Positions 29,125-37,998 of a stretch of DNA of 64,000 bases are shown in pieces. The translations under genes and the position numbers were made by a program. This DNA is from Psychrobacter sp. MF31 (GTDB lineage: Bacteria > Pseudomonadota > Gammaproteobacteria > Pseudomonadales > Moraxellaceae): contig NZ_JABBDX010000005.1 in NCBI RefSeq assembly GCF_012847335.1, positions 178,333-242,332 on the forward strand, read 5' to 3'. Under the pieces are notes generated by a model. It saw only the letters and a list, made by a program, of their open reading frames with translations. It did not search any database and was not told the origin of the DNA. How positions within the stretch are numbered: position 1 is the first letter of the stretch; each line of letters opens with the position of its first letter.

Positions 29125-29640
29125 ATGAGCAATTTATCTTGGCTATCCTTATCGTCTTATAAAGTGATTGTGCCTAAACCCCTTAGCCGAAATTCACTGA
29201 TTTTAGCAGCAGGGATCAGCTTGCTCCTAATTTCAGGATGCGCGACTACCCAAAGTCTCACTCCGCAGCAATGCCAAGGCAGTAATTGGCAGGATTTGGG
29301 CTACCGTGATGGGCTTCAAGGGCGATCGGGCGCGTATTTTGGTCGTTATGTGAATCAATGCGCCAGTGTAATGGGCGCTCTACCCAACCGAATAGCTTGG
29401 GAAAAAGGTCGCAATCAAGGCTTAAAAAGCTACTGCACAGAACTGAACGCTTACAAGCTTGGTCGCGAAGGTTATGATTGGCAACCGGTTTGCCCTATTG
29501 AAGGCATTGACAAGCTTGAGGAAGCGTATTCACAAGGTCGCTACTATTATCTTCGTCAGCGCGATTTGGATTATTTGCACTCGCCTTACCCTTACGGCTA
29601 CCGCCCTTTTGGTTATCGACCGTTTGGCTATTATTGGTAG
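29125..29640 (+). CDS. DUF2799 lipoprotein
   Basis: Predicted lipoprotein of 171 residues with lipobox LLISGC (C39) after a long basic N-region. The mature part has the DUF2799 pattern WQDLGYRDGLQGRSG, a conserved Cys pair region (QCASVMG, YCTELNAYKLGREGYDWQPVCP) and ends with a tyrosine-rich tail repeating GYRPFGYRPFGYYW. Function is unknown; the tail resembles surface-exposed low-complexity ends. AGGA lies 9 nt upstream of the ATG. Confidence 0.8.
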   Translation: MSNLSWLSLSSYKVIVPKPLSRNSLILAAGISLLLISGCATTQSLTPQQCQGSNWQDLGYRDGLQGRSGAYFGRYVNQCASVMGALPNRIAWEKGRNQGLKSYCTELNAYKLGREGYDWQPVCPIEGIDKLEEAYSQGRYYYLRQRDLDYLHSPYPYGYRPFGYRPFGYYW

Positions 29641-29659
29641 CTTAACGCTTTTCCATAAA

Positions 29660-29690
29660 GAAAACCTCACAGGACAAACCTTGTGAGGTG
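29660..29690 (-). terminator. Terminator of tonB-exbB-exbD
   Basis: CCTCACA at 29665-29671 pairs with TGTGAGG at 29682-29688; on the minus strand it is followed by TTTTCTTT. It lies about 120 nt beyond the exbD stop codon. Confidence 0.65.
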
Positions 29691-29698
29691 GGAGAACA

Positions 29699-29785
29699 AT
29701 GATTATTTTCGTTGTTTTTCTTATTATTGTTTTTATAACGGTACTGCTGGCGGCGCTGATTTACCTTGCTCGCTTTTTACTATAG
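29699..29785 (+). CDS. Possible 28-residue single-span membrane peptide
   Basis: A short ORF starting with an ATG and preceded by GGGAGA about 5 nt upstream, a good ribosome binding site. It encodes MIIFVVFLIIVFITVLLAAL plus IYLARFLL, almost entirely hydrophobic with a single Arg near the C-terminus. It is 58 nt after the DUF2799 lipoprotein and may share its transcript. It lies opposite the 3' UTR of exbD. No similarity is recognised and expression is unproven. Confidence 0.4.
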   Translation: MIIFVVFLIIVFITVLLAALIYLARFLL

Positions 29786-29810
29786 AACGATAAATAGATA
29801 TTACATTTGC

Positions 29811-30212
29811 TTATTCATTTACAAAAGCAATTTTACTCAGTCCAGCTTGACTTGCTGAAGCCAATACCTGCGCGACCGTGTCGTATTTACTGTCTTTATC
29901 AGCGCGCAGTTGAATTGAGGGATCGCTTCCTTTTGCACTTTCAGCAGCAAGACGACTTTCTAGCTCATCAATGCTGATCGCCTCACTGTCCCAAAAAATC
30001 CCCGCGTCTTTATCAACGCTGATTTGGATGACCTCGGCAGGCTGCTCATTCATCGACGCGCTGGTTTTTGGCAAGGTTAGCGGCACGGTGGGATTGAGGA
30101 CGGTTGCGGTCAATAAAAAGATAATCATCAATACCAGCATGATGTCAATGAGCGGAATCAGGTTCATCTCGTTCATGCTTTGGGCGTCGTCATCACCTAA
30201 CTGAAATGCCAT
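29811..30212 (-). CDS. exbD: Biopolymer transport protein ExbD
   Basis: Inner-membrane subunit of the TonB energiser. The 133-residue protein has one N-terminal membrane helix carrying the essential aspartate (NLIPLIDIMLVLMIIFLL) and a periplasmic domain ending QVLASASQAGLSKIAFV. Gene order tonB-exbB-exbD on the minus strand and the overlapping function place it in the iron-uptake operon. Confidence 0.93.
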   Translation of the reverse strand: MAFQLGDDDAQSMNEMNLIPLIDIMLVLMIIFLLTATVLNPTVPLTLPKTSASMNEQPAEVIQISVDKDAGIFWDSEAISIDELESRLAAESAKGSDPSIQLRADKDSKYDTVAQVLASASQAGLSKIAFVNE

Positions 30213-30284
30213 AGTGGTCTCGGTCGTTGTTCGTTACGGTTTTAAATTAAAAGCTCAATGAAAAGTGCTCAAAAATCGCCATCG

Positions 30285-30941
30285 TTATGATTGTGACACT
30301 GAGCTTGAATAGTTGGTTGCGGTCATCACCGACTCTTGCGCTGATGTTGCCAAAGGCGCTTTTGCCGCCACTGAAGTTTCCTTCACCACTTCAACGGTTC
30401 CTGCTAACAATTCATGGGCGCGGTCATTGGCAAAAAACATCACTTTGCGATTAATTCGCATTGATAAGTTATAAAATACCACTGCCGGAATCGCAACGGC
30501 AATCCCAAATCCCGTCATAATTAGCGCTTCACCAACGGGACCTGCCACTTGACCAAGCCCTGCTTGACCACTCATGCCGATGTTATGAAGGGCGTGAAAA
30601 ATACCCCAAACGGTGCCAAAAAGTCCGATAAATGGCGCAATGGCGGCTGTGGTTCCAAGAATAGGCAAACCGCGCTCGCTGGTGTAGCGGTAGCGACCGA
30701 TTTGCTGCAAAAGCGCTTGCTCTGTCGCAAGCCTGCGAGCGCTGATGTCCAAACCCTTCATCGCCGATTGTTTTTGTTGAATATGACCTGCCAAGTCTGA
30801 GGCAACATATCCCGAGAGTTTTTGGCTTTGAATGACGCGGATCACGCCGATGACCCAAGAGCCAATGGATAATAGTAGCAAAATAAAAAACAGGCTTTTG
30901 GTCACCAAATCGCTATATTGCCAGTAGCTTGCAAAGTCCAT
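30285..30941 (-). CDS. exbB: Biopolymer transport protein ExbB (MotA/TolQ/ExbB)
   Basis: Pentameric inner-membrane proton-channel subunit that powers TonB. The 218-residue protein has three membrane segments: FFILLLLSIGSWVIGVI, the pair beginning GTTAAIAPFIGLFGTVWGIFHA, and GEALIMTGFGIAVAIPAVVFYN, the last carrying the conserved Thr and Pro. I use the ATG giving MDFASYW because AAGGA lies 7-8 nt upstream; an in-frame TTG adds eight residues. Confidence 0.92.
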   Translation of the reverse strand: MDFASYWQYSDLVTKSLFFILLLLSIGSWVIGVIRVIQSQKLSGYVASDLAGHIQQKQSAMKGLDISARRLATEQALLQQIGRYRYTSERGLPILGTTAAIAPFIGLFGTVWGIFHALHNIGMSGQAGLGQVAGPVGEALIMTGFGIAVAIPAVVFYNLSMRINRKVMFFANDRAHELLAGTVEVVKETSVAAKAPLATSAQESVMTATNYSSSVSQS

Positions 30942-31102
30942 GGTAGATTCCTTGTGTTCCTCCAAAAGCGCCGGTTAATTTCAGCCCGCAATTGGATATT
31001 ATGACTTTATAATAAGTGATGATCACTTGGCTATTTATATCGCCAAATCATCGCATTCGTTTTTTAGTCATCAACGCAATTGGCGCTGAGACTGACAGAC
31101 AG

Positions 31103-32254
31103 TTACGGTACTTGATAGCTGATCGGGAGCGTGACATTGCCAACCACAGGAACACCATCCTTTTTAAAAGGAGTAAATCGCCCTGATCTGACTTGGCGCT
31201 GAGCCTCGCGGTCTAAGATTGCGTTTCCTGAGGATTTTGCCAATTGAACGCTATCAATGCCGCCTTGCTTATTGACTCGTAGCAGCAGCACCACTTCAAA
31301 GGTATCTCCAGATTTTGTGCCGCGAGAGGCGCGTCCTGGAAAGCTAAATTTTGGCATCGATGCCCAGTTGGCATTGGTTGCCGTAAAGTTCATTGGCGTA
31401 TTGCTCGCAGCTTCAGCAGCTTTTTTTGCCGCATCAGCTTCGGCTTTTGCTTTGGCATCTGCCTCAGCTTTAGCGCGGGCGTCCGCTTCTGCCTTGGCTC
31501 GGGCGTCCGCTTCAGCACGGGCTTTATCTGCTGCTACCTTTTCAGCAGCGCGTTTTGTCTCTTCTTGTCGGCGCGCTTCATCTTGTTTTTTGAGCGCTTC
31601 TTGTTGCAAAGCTTCTTGACGGCGCAGCTCATCTTGACGCAATTGCTCTTGCTGAGCTTCTTGTTGCTTGATCGCCTCTTCTTGCTGCAATTTTTCTTGA
31701 CGCTTAGCTTCAGCGGCGTCTTGATTGCGTTGACGCTGAGCTTCTTCAAGGCGCTGCTGCTCTACAAACCAGTCTTGCTCATGAATATTTTGATCTTCAA
31801 CCGCGTCAACTTTTTCTTTGATGATTGGTTTTTCGGTTATTTCAGGCTCAGGTTTGGGATCAAACTGCTCTGCAATTGGTGGCTCTTTAGCCACAGGCGT
31901 CTCATCAACAACTGGCTCAGGCGGCGGCTCGATAGGATCAGGCGTTGGCGCAGGTAGCACCTCTTCTTCAACGATCTTATCCAAAACGGGATCAGCTGCC
32001 GCTTTAACCGGTTCAGGCTCGACCACATCTTGCTTGGGCGCTGGCGGTTCAACTTGTTGTTCAGTTTTAACGACAGGCTTTGGCGGCGGCAAACTGATCA
32101 GTTGAATTTCAATAGGCGGGGGTTCAGGGACTTTTGCCATCGGCTCGGGCGCTTTGACCATCATCAACCCCAAAGCCGTCAACGCATGGATCCCAATGAC
32201 CCCAGCGGCGGCGCCGAGTTTCAGTTTTTGCGATGGCGCATCAAAATCCTTCAA
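31103..32254 (-). CDS. tonB: TonB energy transducer with long charged linker
   Basis: Inner-membrane protein spanning the periplasm to energise outer-membrane siderophore receptors. The 383 residues comprise an N-terminal helix with the conserved transmembrane His (GVIGIHALTALGL), a Pro-rich stretch, a long Lys/Glu/Gln/Ala linker, and the C-terminal TonB domain ending LPISYQVP. The linker includes tandem AKAEADAR-type repeats (roughly 31430-31530) and is much longer than in E. coli TonB (239 residues). The start is a TTG: no in-frame ATG lies upstream of the membrane helix. Two Fur-like sites lie upstream. Confidence 0.9.
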   Translation of the reverse strand: MKDFDAPSQKLKLGAAAGVIGIHALTALGLMMVKAPEPMAKVPEPPPIEIQLISLPPPKPVVKTEQQVEPPAPKQDVVEPEPVKAAADPVLDKIVEEEVLPAPTPDPIEPPPEPVVDETPVAKEPPIAEQFDPKPEPEITEKPIIKEKVDAVEDQNIHEQDWFVEQQRLEEAQRQRNQDAAEAKRQEKLQQEEAIKQQEAQQEQLRQDELRRQEALQQEALKKQDEARRQEETKRAAEKVAADKARAEADARAKAEADARAKAEADAKAKAEADAAKKAAEAASNTPMNFTATNANWASMPKFSFPGRASRGTKSGDTFEVVLLLRVNKQGGIDSVQLAKSSGNAILDREAQRQVRSGRFTPFKKDGVPVVGNVTLPISYQVP

Positions 32255-32320
32255 ACCCTTATCACCTTAATCAAAACTTTAAAATCAAATCGCCTAAAAT
32301 TGTGCCAATAATAATACAAA

Positions 32321-32335
32321 CGATAATTGTTATCA
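32321..32335. promoter_or_regulatory. Fur-box-like site 1, tonB / siderophore transporter control region
   Basis: CGATAAT-T-GTTATCA is a near-perfect 7-1-7 inverted repeat close to the Fur consensus (TGATAAT-n-ATTATCA), 67 nt upstream of the tonB start in the divergent region. Confidence 0.65.
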
Positions 32336-32378
32336 ATAAATTTTTTAATTAATTCATAGTCCCAAATATTATCAGAAA

Positions 32379-32402
32379 TAACAATCGTTATCATTAGCAT
32401 TG
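32379..32402. promoter_or_regulatory. Fur-box-like site 2, tonB / siderophore transporter control region
   Basis: TAACAATCGTTATCATTAGC contains overlapping Fur-type hexamers (GTTATCATTAGCATTG on the plus strand), placed centrally in the 288-nt divergent region so that it could repress both tonB and the transporter operon. Confidence 0.6.
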
Positions 32403-32542
32403 AAAAAATGAATAAACTGCCGTATGATGACGTTATATTTTGAGTCAAAATCTAGAGTTTTGCTAAGGCTGACGCATGGCTTTAGCCCAATATTTTAGAA
32501 AATTTGACTTATCGTTTTTATGATTTTAATTTGAGATAATCC

Positions 32543-33607
32543 ATGATGACTGACAAGCCTATGTTGACCTCGCCTCGCTTTATGAACCTTAAACGCCCCT
32601 TATTGGCAGTCATGATGACCTCGTTGCTTGGGTTTGGTGTGGTGGGATGCTCTAATTCTGAGACCAAAAATCCAGACTCGGCAGCCGCAGAATCGCAAAA
32701 GAAAAATGAAACTGCTGATGCAGCGTCAAATGTGGCAAAAAATGACAACGTAGCTACCGCAAAAGTTGACGTGGATACGGTAAAAGGGGTGGTCAGCTTA
32801 CCGATCAATCCTGCCCCTGTCGTCGTTTATGATATGACCTTGTTGCAAGACTTGGCAGCGCTTGATGTCGCGGTTGATGGCAAGCCTGCCAATTTAAAAC
32901 TTGATAATTTACAATCAAAAAATCAGCCCGATCCAAAAGAAGTGGGAACATTATTTGAGCCGGATTTAGAGGCGCTCAACGCCATGCAGCCGCAAGCGAT
33001 TTTAATTGGTTCACGAATGGCAGAAAAATATGATGAGCTGTCAGCCATTGCGCCGACCCTTGATATGAGCATTGATACTGCTAATATCTATGAGTCAAGC
33101 AAAAAACGCCTTCATGATTTAGGGGCGCTGTTTGGCAAAAGTGATGAAGCAATGAAGCTTCAACAAAATATCGATACGGCAATTAACGAAACCAAAGCGG
33201 TAACCAAAGACAAAGGCGATGCCCTTGTGGTCATGGTCAATGGCAATAAGTTATCCGCCTTTGGTCCTGAGTCGCGATTTGGATTTTTGCATACCGTGCT
33301 CGATATTCCAGCAGCGGATAGCGCCATTAAATCAGGACCTCACGGTCAGCCCATTTCGTTTGAATACATTCAAAAAGTAAATCCAGATTGGCTGTTTGTG
33401 ATTGACCGCAGTGCAGCGGTTGGCGAAGATGGCGCTGGCGCAAAAGCGGTTCTTAATAACCCACTGGTTGCCCAAACCAACGCTTGGAAAAATCAGCACG
33501 TGGTTTATTTAACTCCAGATTCTTATTTAGCGTTTGGGGGTTATAACCAATGGATCAGCGATTTGACCAATATCAAAAAAGCCTTTAGTAATGCTAAAGT
33601 GTCGTAA
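32543..33607 (+). CDS. Siderophore ABC transporter substrate-binding lipoprotein (CeuE/FatB type)
   Basis: Periplasmic lipoprotein binding ferric siderophores for the permease encoded next. The 354-residue precursor has lipobox GVVGC and a bilobal PBP fold (VVVYDMTLLQDLAALDV, QPQAILIGSRMAEKYDELSAIAPTL). The C-lobe contains SGPHGQPISFEYIQKVNPDWLFV and LTPDSYLAFGG, placing a His and a Tyr where Campylobacter CeuE coordinates iron in tetradentate catecholates, so a catecholate-type ligand is suggested. A start at the ATG 13 codons later is also possible. It is the first gene of a four-gene operon, with a stem-loop after it. Confidence 0.88.
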   Translation: MMTDKPMLTSPRFMNLKRPLLAVMMTSLLGFGVVGCSNSETKNPDSAAAESQKKNETADAASNVAKNDNVATAKVDVDTVKGVVSLPINPAPVVVYDMTLLQDLAALDVAVDGKPANLKLDNLQSKNQPDPKEVGTLFEPDLEALNAMQPQAILIGSRMAEKYDELSAIAPTLDMSIDTANIYESSKKRLHDLGALFGKSDEAMKLQQNIDTAINETKAVTKDKGDALVVMVNGNKLSAFGPESRFGFLHTVLDIPAADSAIKSGPHGQPISFEYIQKVNPDWLFVIDRSAAVGEDGAGAKAVLNNPLVAQTNAWKNQHVVYLTPDSYLAFGGYNQWISDLTNIKKAFSNAKVS

Positions 33608-33627
33608 TTTTTTTTAATGGTTGGTTG

Positions 33628-33660
33628 AAAACCTTAAGTGATTTAGCTTAAGGTTTTAAT
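33628..33660 (+). terminator. Attenuating stem-loop after the binding-protein gene
   Basis: An 11-bp perfect stem (AAAACCTTAAG at 33628-33638, CTTAAGGTTTT at 33647-33657) with an 8-nt loop precedes the permease gene. It may reduce read-through so that the binding protein is made in excess. Confidence 0.7.
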
Positions 33661-33685
33661 TGACCCCACCAAAACGTAACTGCTT

Positions 33686-34771
33686 ATGACTTCGTTTTAT
33701 CGTAGCAACGCCATCTTGCCAGATGCGGATCCCAACGTTTCGATCTCCTCGTTAAAAAACGTCAAACCAACTTACCAAAATCCTAGCAAAATCCCGCCTT
33801 GGTTATTAAATTCAGGCAGTTTTTTGGTGATGAGCGCGCTGATTATGATCAGCCTATCGCTTGGGGTGGCAGATTTTTCTTGGTCAGGGATTTATCAAAG
33901 CCTGACTGATCAAAGCGCCAACTCTGACACAGCTTTGTTAATGATCAGCCGAATACCAAGAACGCTTGCGATTATTTTAACAGGCGTTGCTATGGCAGTT
34001 TCAGGGATGATCATCCAAGTGGTACTCAAAAACCGCTTTGTTGAGCCATCCATGGTTGGGGCAACCCAAAGCGCAGCGCTGGGATTATTGGTGGTCAGCT
34101 TGCTGTTTCCGGCAAGTGCACTCATCATCAAAATGGGGGTGGCAACAGTAACGGCTGTGCTTGGCATGATGCTGTTTATGCTGCTCATTCACCGCATTCC
34201 GCCGACCGATTTTTTGATGATTCCGCTCATTGGTATTGTTTTTGGCGGCATTATTGATGCCATCACAACCTTTATTGCTTATCAAACCGAAACGCTGCAA
34301 ATGCTAAGCGTTTGGCAGTTTGGCGATTTCTCAGGCGTTCTTGCTGGGCGCTATGAGCTGCTTTGGTTTACCGGAATACTTTGCGTGATTGCTTATATCT
34401 TGGCGGACAAACTGACCATTGTGGGGCTTGGCGACAATATTGCGCTGAATCTTGGTATCAGTCGGCGGCAAGTCACTTGGCTTGGCGTTGGTATGGTTGC
34501 TATGATGAGTGCGGTTGTGGTGGTGACTGTGGGAATGATCCCGTTTATTGGCTTGGTTGTCCCTAACATCGTTAGCCGCTTGATGGGCGATAAGCTCAAA
34601 CGCAGCCTGCCTGCCGTGGCGCTGCTTGGGGCGTCGGCGGTGCTGCTTTGCGATATTATTGGTCGCGCGATCCGCTATCCGTTTGAGATTCCGGTGGCGA
34701 CGGTGTTTGGCGTGGTAGGAACGGTGGTCTTTTTATGGCTGCTGCTGCGAGCGCCGAGCGATCAGCGCTGA
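33686..34771 (+). CDS. Iron-siderophore ABC transporter permease 1 (FecCD family)
   Basis: Inner-membrane permease of 361 residues with about nine hydrophobic segments. FecCD features include SRIPRTLAIILTGVAMAVSGMIIQ, VEPSMVGATQSAALGLL, and VGMIPFIGLVVPNIVSRLMG, the last being the cytoplasmic coupling motif to the ATPase. A polar N-terminal extension of about 40 residues precedes the first helix. It pairs with the next gene as a heterodimer. Confidence 0.9.
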   Translation: MTSFYRSNAILPDADPNVSISSLKNVKPTYQNPSKIPPWLLNSGSFLVMSALIMISLSLGVADFSWSGIYQSLTDQSANSDTALLMISRIPRTLAIILTGVAMAVSGMIIQVVLKNRFVEPSMVGATQSAALGLLVVSLLFPASALIIKMGVATVTAVLGMMLFMLLIHRIPPTDFLMIPLIGIVFGGIIDAITTFIAYQTETLQMLSVWQFGDFSGVLAGRYELLWFTGILCVIAYILADKLTIVGLGDNIALNLGISRRQVTWLGVGMVAMMSAVVVVTVGMIPFIGLVVPNIVSRLMGDKLKRSLPAVALLGASAVLLCDIIGRAIRYPFEIPVATVFGVVGTVVFLWLLLRAPSDQR

Positions 34772-34870
34772 TCCTCTTCAAGGGCTTTTAATCGGCTGGC
34801 AAGCTAATATTTTTAGCAATTGCGCGACCTTTTTCAAGCGGTCATTCACGCAAAAACTGGCAATCTTCGT

Positions 34871-35896
34871 ATGATTTTTACCCCTCAACACCAAGCGGAT
34901 ACTCAAAATCATCGCTTGAGCTCAAAATTTGCGGCGGCTTTGGCAATGATTGCACGACATCCGATTGCGATCACTGCCGTGATTTTGCTGATCTCAGCTG
35001 GGCTGTTTTTAACGCTCAATGTTCAAGGTCATTGGGATTTTGTGTTGCCACTTCGCGGTAAAAAGCTATTGTCCTTAATCGTGGTCGGCTACGCCATTGG
35101 CGTGTCAACGCTTTTGTTCCAAACCCTAACTCAAAACCCCATTTTAACGCCCTCGCTGTTAGGATTTGACTCGCTTTATGTGCTGCTGCAAAGCCTTATG
35201 GTGTTTTTTTTAGGGGCAATCAGCTATTCAAGCTTCTCCCCTATCGCTAAGTTTTTATTTGAAGTGCTGCTGATGTTTGGCGCCTCTTTATTGCTGTTTT
35301 ATTTGCTGTTTTCTAAAAGCAGTCAGGATTTAACGCGATTGATTTTGGTGGGCGTTATTTTTGGGGTGCTGTTTCGCAGTTTGTCGGCTTTGATTGCAAG
35401 GCTGATCAACCCTGATGATTTTGTGGTGATTCAAGCGGTCAGCTACGCTCAGTTTAATTCAGTTCATCCGCAGCTTCTTGGCGTTACCACCATAATTTGC
35501 GTAATCACTGCCATCATAATTTGGCGGCTTCGGTTTCAGTTTGATGTGCTCATGCTTGGAAAGCCGCAAGCGATTAACCTTGGTATCAATTATCAGCGCT
35601 TAGCATTTGGGCTATTAGCGATCATTGCCATTTTGGTGGCAACCGCCACTGCCCTTGTGGGACCGGTGACCTTTTTTGGGCTTTTGGTTTGTGCGCTGAC
35701 CAATCGCTTATCGCGGCAGATGTATCACAGCGAGCGGCTGATTTTGGTAAGCTTGATTGCCATGCTTTGCTTGGTATTGGGGCAAACTATTTTTGAGCAG
35801 TGGCTTGGCATGGCAGGGGTATTGTCTGTGGTTATTGAGCTTGCGGGCGGATTGGTATTTTTGGCGCTAATTTTTATGATGCAGCGCCGCCGTTAG
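34871..35896 (+). CDS. Iron-siderophore ABC transporter permease 2 (FecCD family)
   Basis: Second permease half of about 341 residues. Motifs include GKKLLSLIVVGYAIGVSTLLFQTLTQNPILTPSLLGFDSLYVLL and LVGPVTFFGLLVCALTNRLS, the coupling region. I start at the ATG giving MIFTPQHQ; the frame is open from a TTG at 34820 (17 residues longer), and neither start has a clear ribosome binding site. 46 nt precede the ATPase gene. Confidence 0.88.
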   Translation: MIFTPQHQADTQNHRLSSKFAAALAMIARHPIAITAVILLISAGLFLTLNVQGHWDFVLPLRGKKLLSLIVVGYAIGVSTLLFQTLTQNPILTPSLLGFDSLYVLLQSLMVFFLGAISYSSFSPIAKFLFEVLLMFGASLLLFYLLFSKSSQDLTRLILVGVIFGVLFRSLSALIARLINPDDFVVIQAVSYAQFNSVHPQLLGVTTIICVITAIIIWRLRFQFDVLMLGKPQAINLGINYQRLAFGLLAIIAILVATATALVGPVTFFGLLVCALTNRLSRQMYHSERLILVSLIAMLCLVLGQTIFEQWLGMAGVLSVVIELAGGLVFLALIFMMQRRR

Positions 35897-35942
35897 TTAA
35901 CTCGCCGATTTTTAAAATTTTTATTTGTAAAAAAGAGCCATT

Positions 35943-36704
35943 ATGATTGCGCTTTCAAACATTTCTTACCAAATTGGTCAGCATCAAATCCTTCACGATA
36001 TTGAGGTGACCTTACCCGAAGCTCAAGTCATTGCGCTCATTGGTCCCAATGGCGCGGGCAAGTCAACGTTGTTTTCGCTCATGTCGCGGCTACAACCGCT
36101 GCAATCGGGCAGCGTTCGCTTTGGGGATTTTGATATCACGCACTGCGATACCAAAACCCTTGCCAAAACGGTAGCGATGCTCAGCCAAGAAAATCACGTT
36201 CAAGGTCGGCTTCGGGTTCATGAGCTGCTGATGTTTGGTCGCTATCCGTATCACCAAGGCAAACCTACGAGCGCTGATATTCAAAAAGTTCACGAGATGA
36301 TCGAGCGTTTTGAGCTTGAACCGCTCGCCCACCGCTTTTTGTCCTCGCTTTCAGGCGGTCAGCGTCAGCGCGTGCTGATCGCGATGATTGTTTGTCAAGA
36401 TACGCCCTATGTGCTGCTTGATGAGCCGCTAAACAACCTTGACATGTATCATACCGGAAAGCTTATGCGCAGGCTTCGTGAGCTCAGTCAAAATCAGAAA
36501 AAAACAGTCGTCATTGTGCTTCATGACATTAACCAAGCCGCGCAATTTGCCGATACCGTGGTGGCAATGAAAGAAGGTCGGATCATGGCAATGGGCGCGC
36601 CCGTTGATGTGATCACCCAAGCCACCATCAAGACGCTTTATAATGTTGAGGTGACGGTGCTTCAGCATGCGGGTCGACCGGTGATTGTGGATAGCGTGTC
36701 TTAA
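35943..36704 (+). CDS. Iron-siderophore ABC transporter ATPase
   Basis: Cytoplasmic ABC ATPase of 253 residues. Walker A GPNGAGKST, signature LSGGQRQR, Walker B YVLLDEP with the D-loop NNLD, and switch His in VVIVLHDINQAA are all intact. It completes the operon. Its last 77 nt overlap the 3' end of the convergent PepSY gene. Confidence 0.94.
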   Translation: MIALSNISYQIGQHQILHDIEVTLPEAQVIALIGPNGAGKSTLFSLMSRLQPLQSGSVRFGDFDITHCDTKTLAKTVAMLSQENHVQGRLRVHELLMFGRYPYHQGKPTSADIQKVHEMIERFELEPLAHRFLSSLSGGQRQRVLIAMIVCQDTPYVLLDEPLNNLDMYHTGKLMRRLRELSQNQKKTVVIVLHDINQAAQFADTVVAMKEGRIMAMGAPVDVITQATIKTLYNVEVTVLQHAGRPVIVDSVS

Positions 36705-37998
36705 TCAGCTCGCGTCTTTTTGAGGCTTGTCGTTGCAGCCGACCTTGGTTCCACAAATAAATCCCAGCGCCCGACGCTACTGATAGCGCAATCCCGACCA
36801 GCGCCAAAAATAGTTGATACGCCAAATGACCAGCATCTTTTCCAATATGCCCCATATGTAAGCTGCTGAGCCACTGGTCTGTCTTTTCAGCCGCAGCGCT
36901 CTCATCACCAAAATGACTGCGAGTGACCACCCCAGATTTGGCATCAACGGTGATGCTCGAAGCGCCGCCTTTTTGACCAATATCTTTGTTGGTTTTAAAG
37001 CGCAACTGCCAAGCTTTTTCTTCTGAATCCCAGCGAGCTCCTAACGGTTTTTGAATAATCACCCCACGATCTTTTGCTAAAACAGCAGCTTGTTGGCTTA
37101 GATAAGTTACGCTATTGGCTTTGGTTACAGCATAATGTTTATCATCAGTGGGCATAGCTTGCGGCTTTTTTGAGTTGCCTTTAGGCTGATTTGCAGCTTT
37201 TGCTTGAGGCTTGTCAGCTTTTCTCTGTTTTTCCTCAAGTCCGATCATCGCTTGCATGACTGGACGGTAAACTTGCTTGAGGTTAAAGCCAACGCTTGAC
37301 CAAGCAATCACCAAAAAGATCACCCAAAGCCATAATCCAAACGCTTGATGCAAGTCATAGTTCAGCTTAAAGGTATTGGTTTTGGTGCGAATTTTCCAAG
37401 CCGGAAGCCAGCGTTTGAGTAATGACGCGCGTTTTTTGGCACGATTTTGCCTGGTTTTAGTCGGTCTTGGCAGGGTCAAATAAAAGCCAATAAAGCAGTT
37501 GATCGTCCAAATTAAAGCCACAACCCCAAGCAGCAACTTACCAACATCGCCAAGTAGCAGCTCACGATGCAGCCAAAAGACTTTCCACATCACGTTTTGT
37601 ACGCGCCAAGCCTCTTTATCGCGAGTACCAATAATTTTCCCTGAATATGGATTAACATAAACCTCTTGAAATAAAGGCTTAGCTGCCGATTTGCTCTTAT
37701 CACGCGATCTATCCACTGAAAATACCACGGATTTATTTGGCGCAATTATGACCGGAAGGCTTGAAAAGCTATAGTTTGGATACGTTTGAATGACGTTATC
37801 ATGAAGTCTTGCAATCGGCAATAACGGCGCATTTTGCGGAGGAACGTTAACCAATTGATGATTAAACGCCTCATCAAGTTCATCATGAAAGGCAAGTAAG
37901 GCGCCAGTGATCCCTGCCATGATCAAAAATCCAGCCATAAAAAGACCGGTATAACGATGAATCCAAAGGCAGTATTGGCGAAGTTTTATGGCGATCAT
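36628..37998 (-). CDS. PepSY-associated membrane protein (PiuB type)
   Basis: Inner-membrane protein of 456 residues with four to five membrane segments (MAGFLIMAGITGALLAF, LLGVVALIWTINCFIGFYLTLP, LWVIFLVIAWSSVGF, LFLALVGIALSVASGAGIYLW) and a periplasmic PepSY region (GKIIGTRDKEAW, ITVDAKSGVVTRSHFGDE). Homologues are common beside siderophore genes and are thought to reduce ferric siderophores or help their release. A Lys/Gln-rich linker (KQRKADKPQAKAANQPKGN) is unusual. A Fur-like site lies about 130 nt upstream. Its 3' end overlaps the ATPase gene by 77 nt. Confidence 0.85.
   Translation of the reverse strand: MIAIKLRQYCLWIHRYTGLFMAGFLIMAGITGALLAFHDELDEAFNHQLVNVPPQNAPLLPIARLHDNVIQTYPNYSFSSLPVIIAPNKSVVFSVDRSRDKSKSAAKPLFQEVYVNPYSGKIIGTRDKEAWRVQNVMWKVFWLHRELLLGDVGKLLLGVVALIWTINCFIGFYLTLPRPTKTRQNRAKKRASLLKRWLPAWKIRTKTNTFKLNYDLHQAFGLWLWVIFLVIAWSSVGFNLKQVYRPVMQAMIGLEEKQRKADKPQAKAANQPKGNSKKPQAMPTDDKHYAVTKANSVTYLSQQAAVLAKDRGVIIQKPLGARWDSEEKAWQLRFKTNKDIGQKGGASSITVDAKSGVVTRSHFGDESAAAEKTDQWLSSLHMGHIGKDAGHLAYQLFLALVGIALSVASGAGIYLWNQGRLQRQASKRRELIKTRYPQSPVDPHAEAPSPQHYKAS

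Noticed and set aside
31257-32105. Several long plus-strand ORFs opposite tonB
   Set aside because: They arise because the tonB linker repeats leave the opposite strand open; products are Ser/Ala/Phe or Gly/Ser low-complexity runs.
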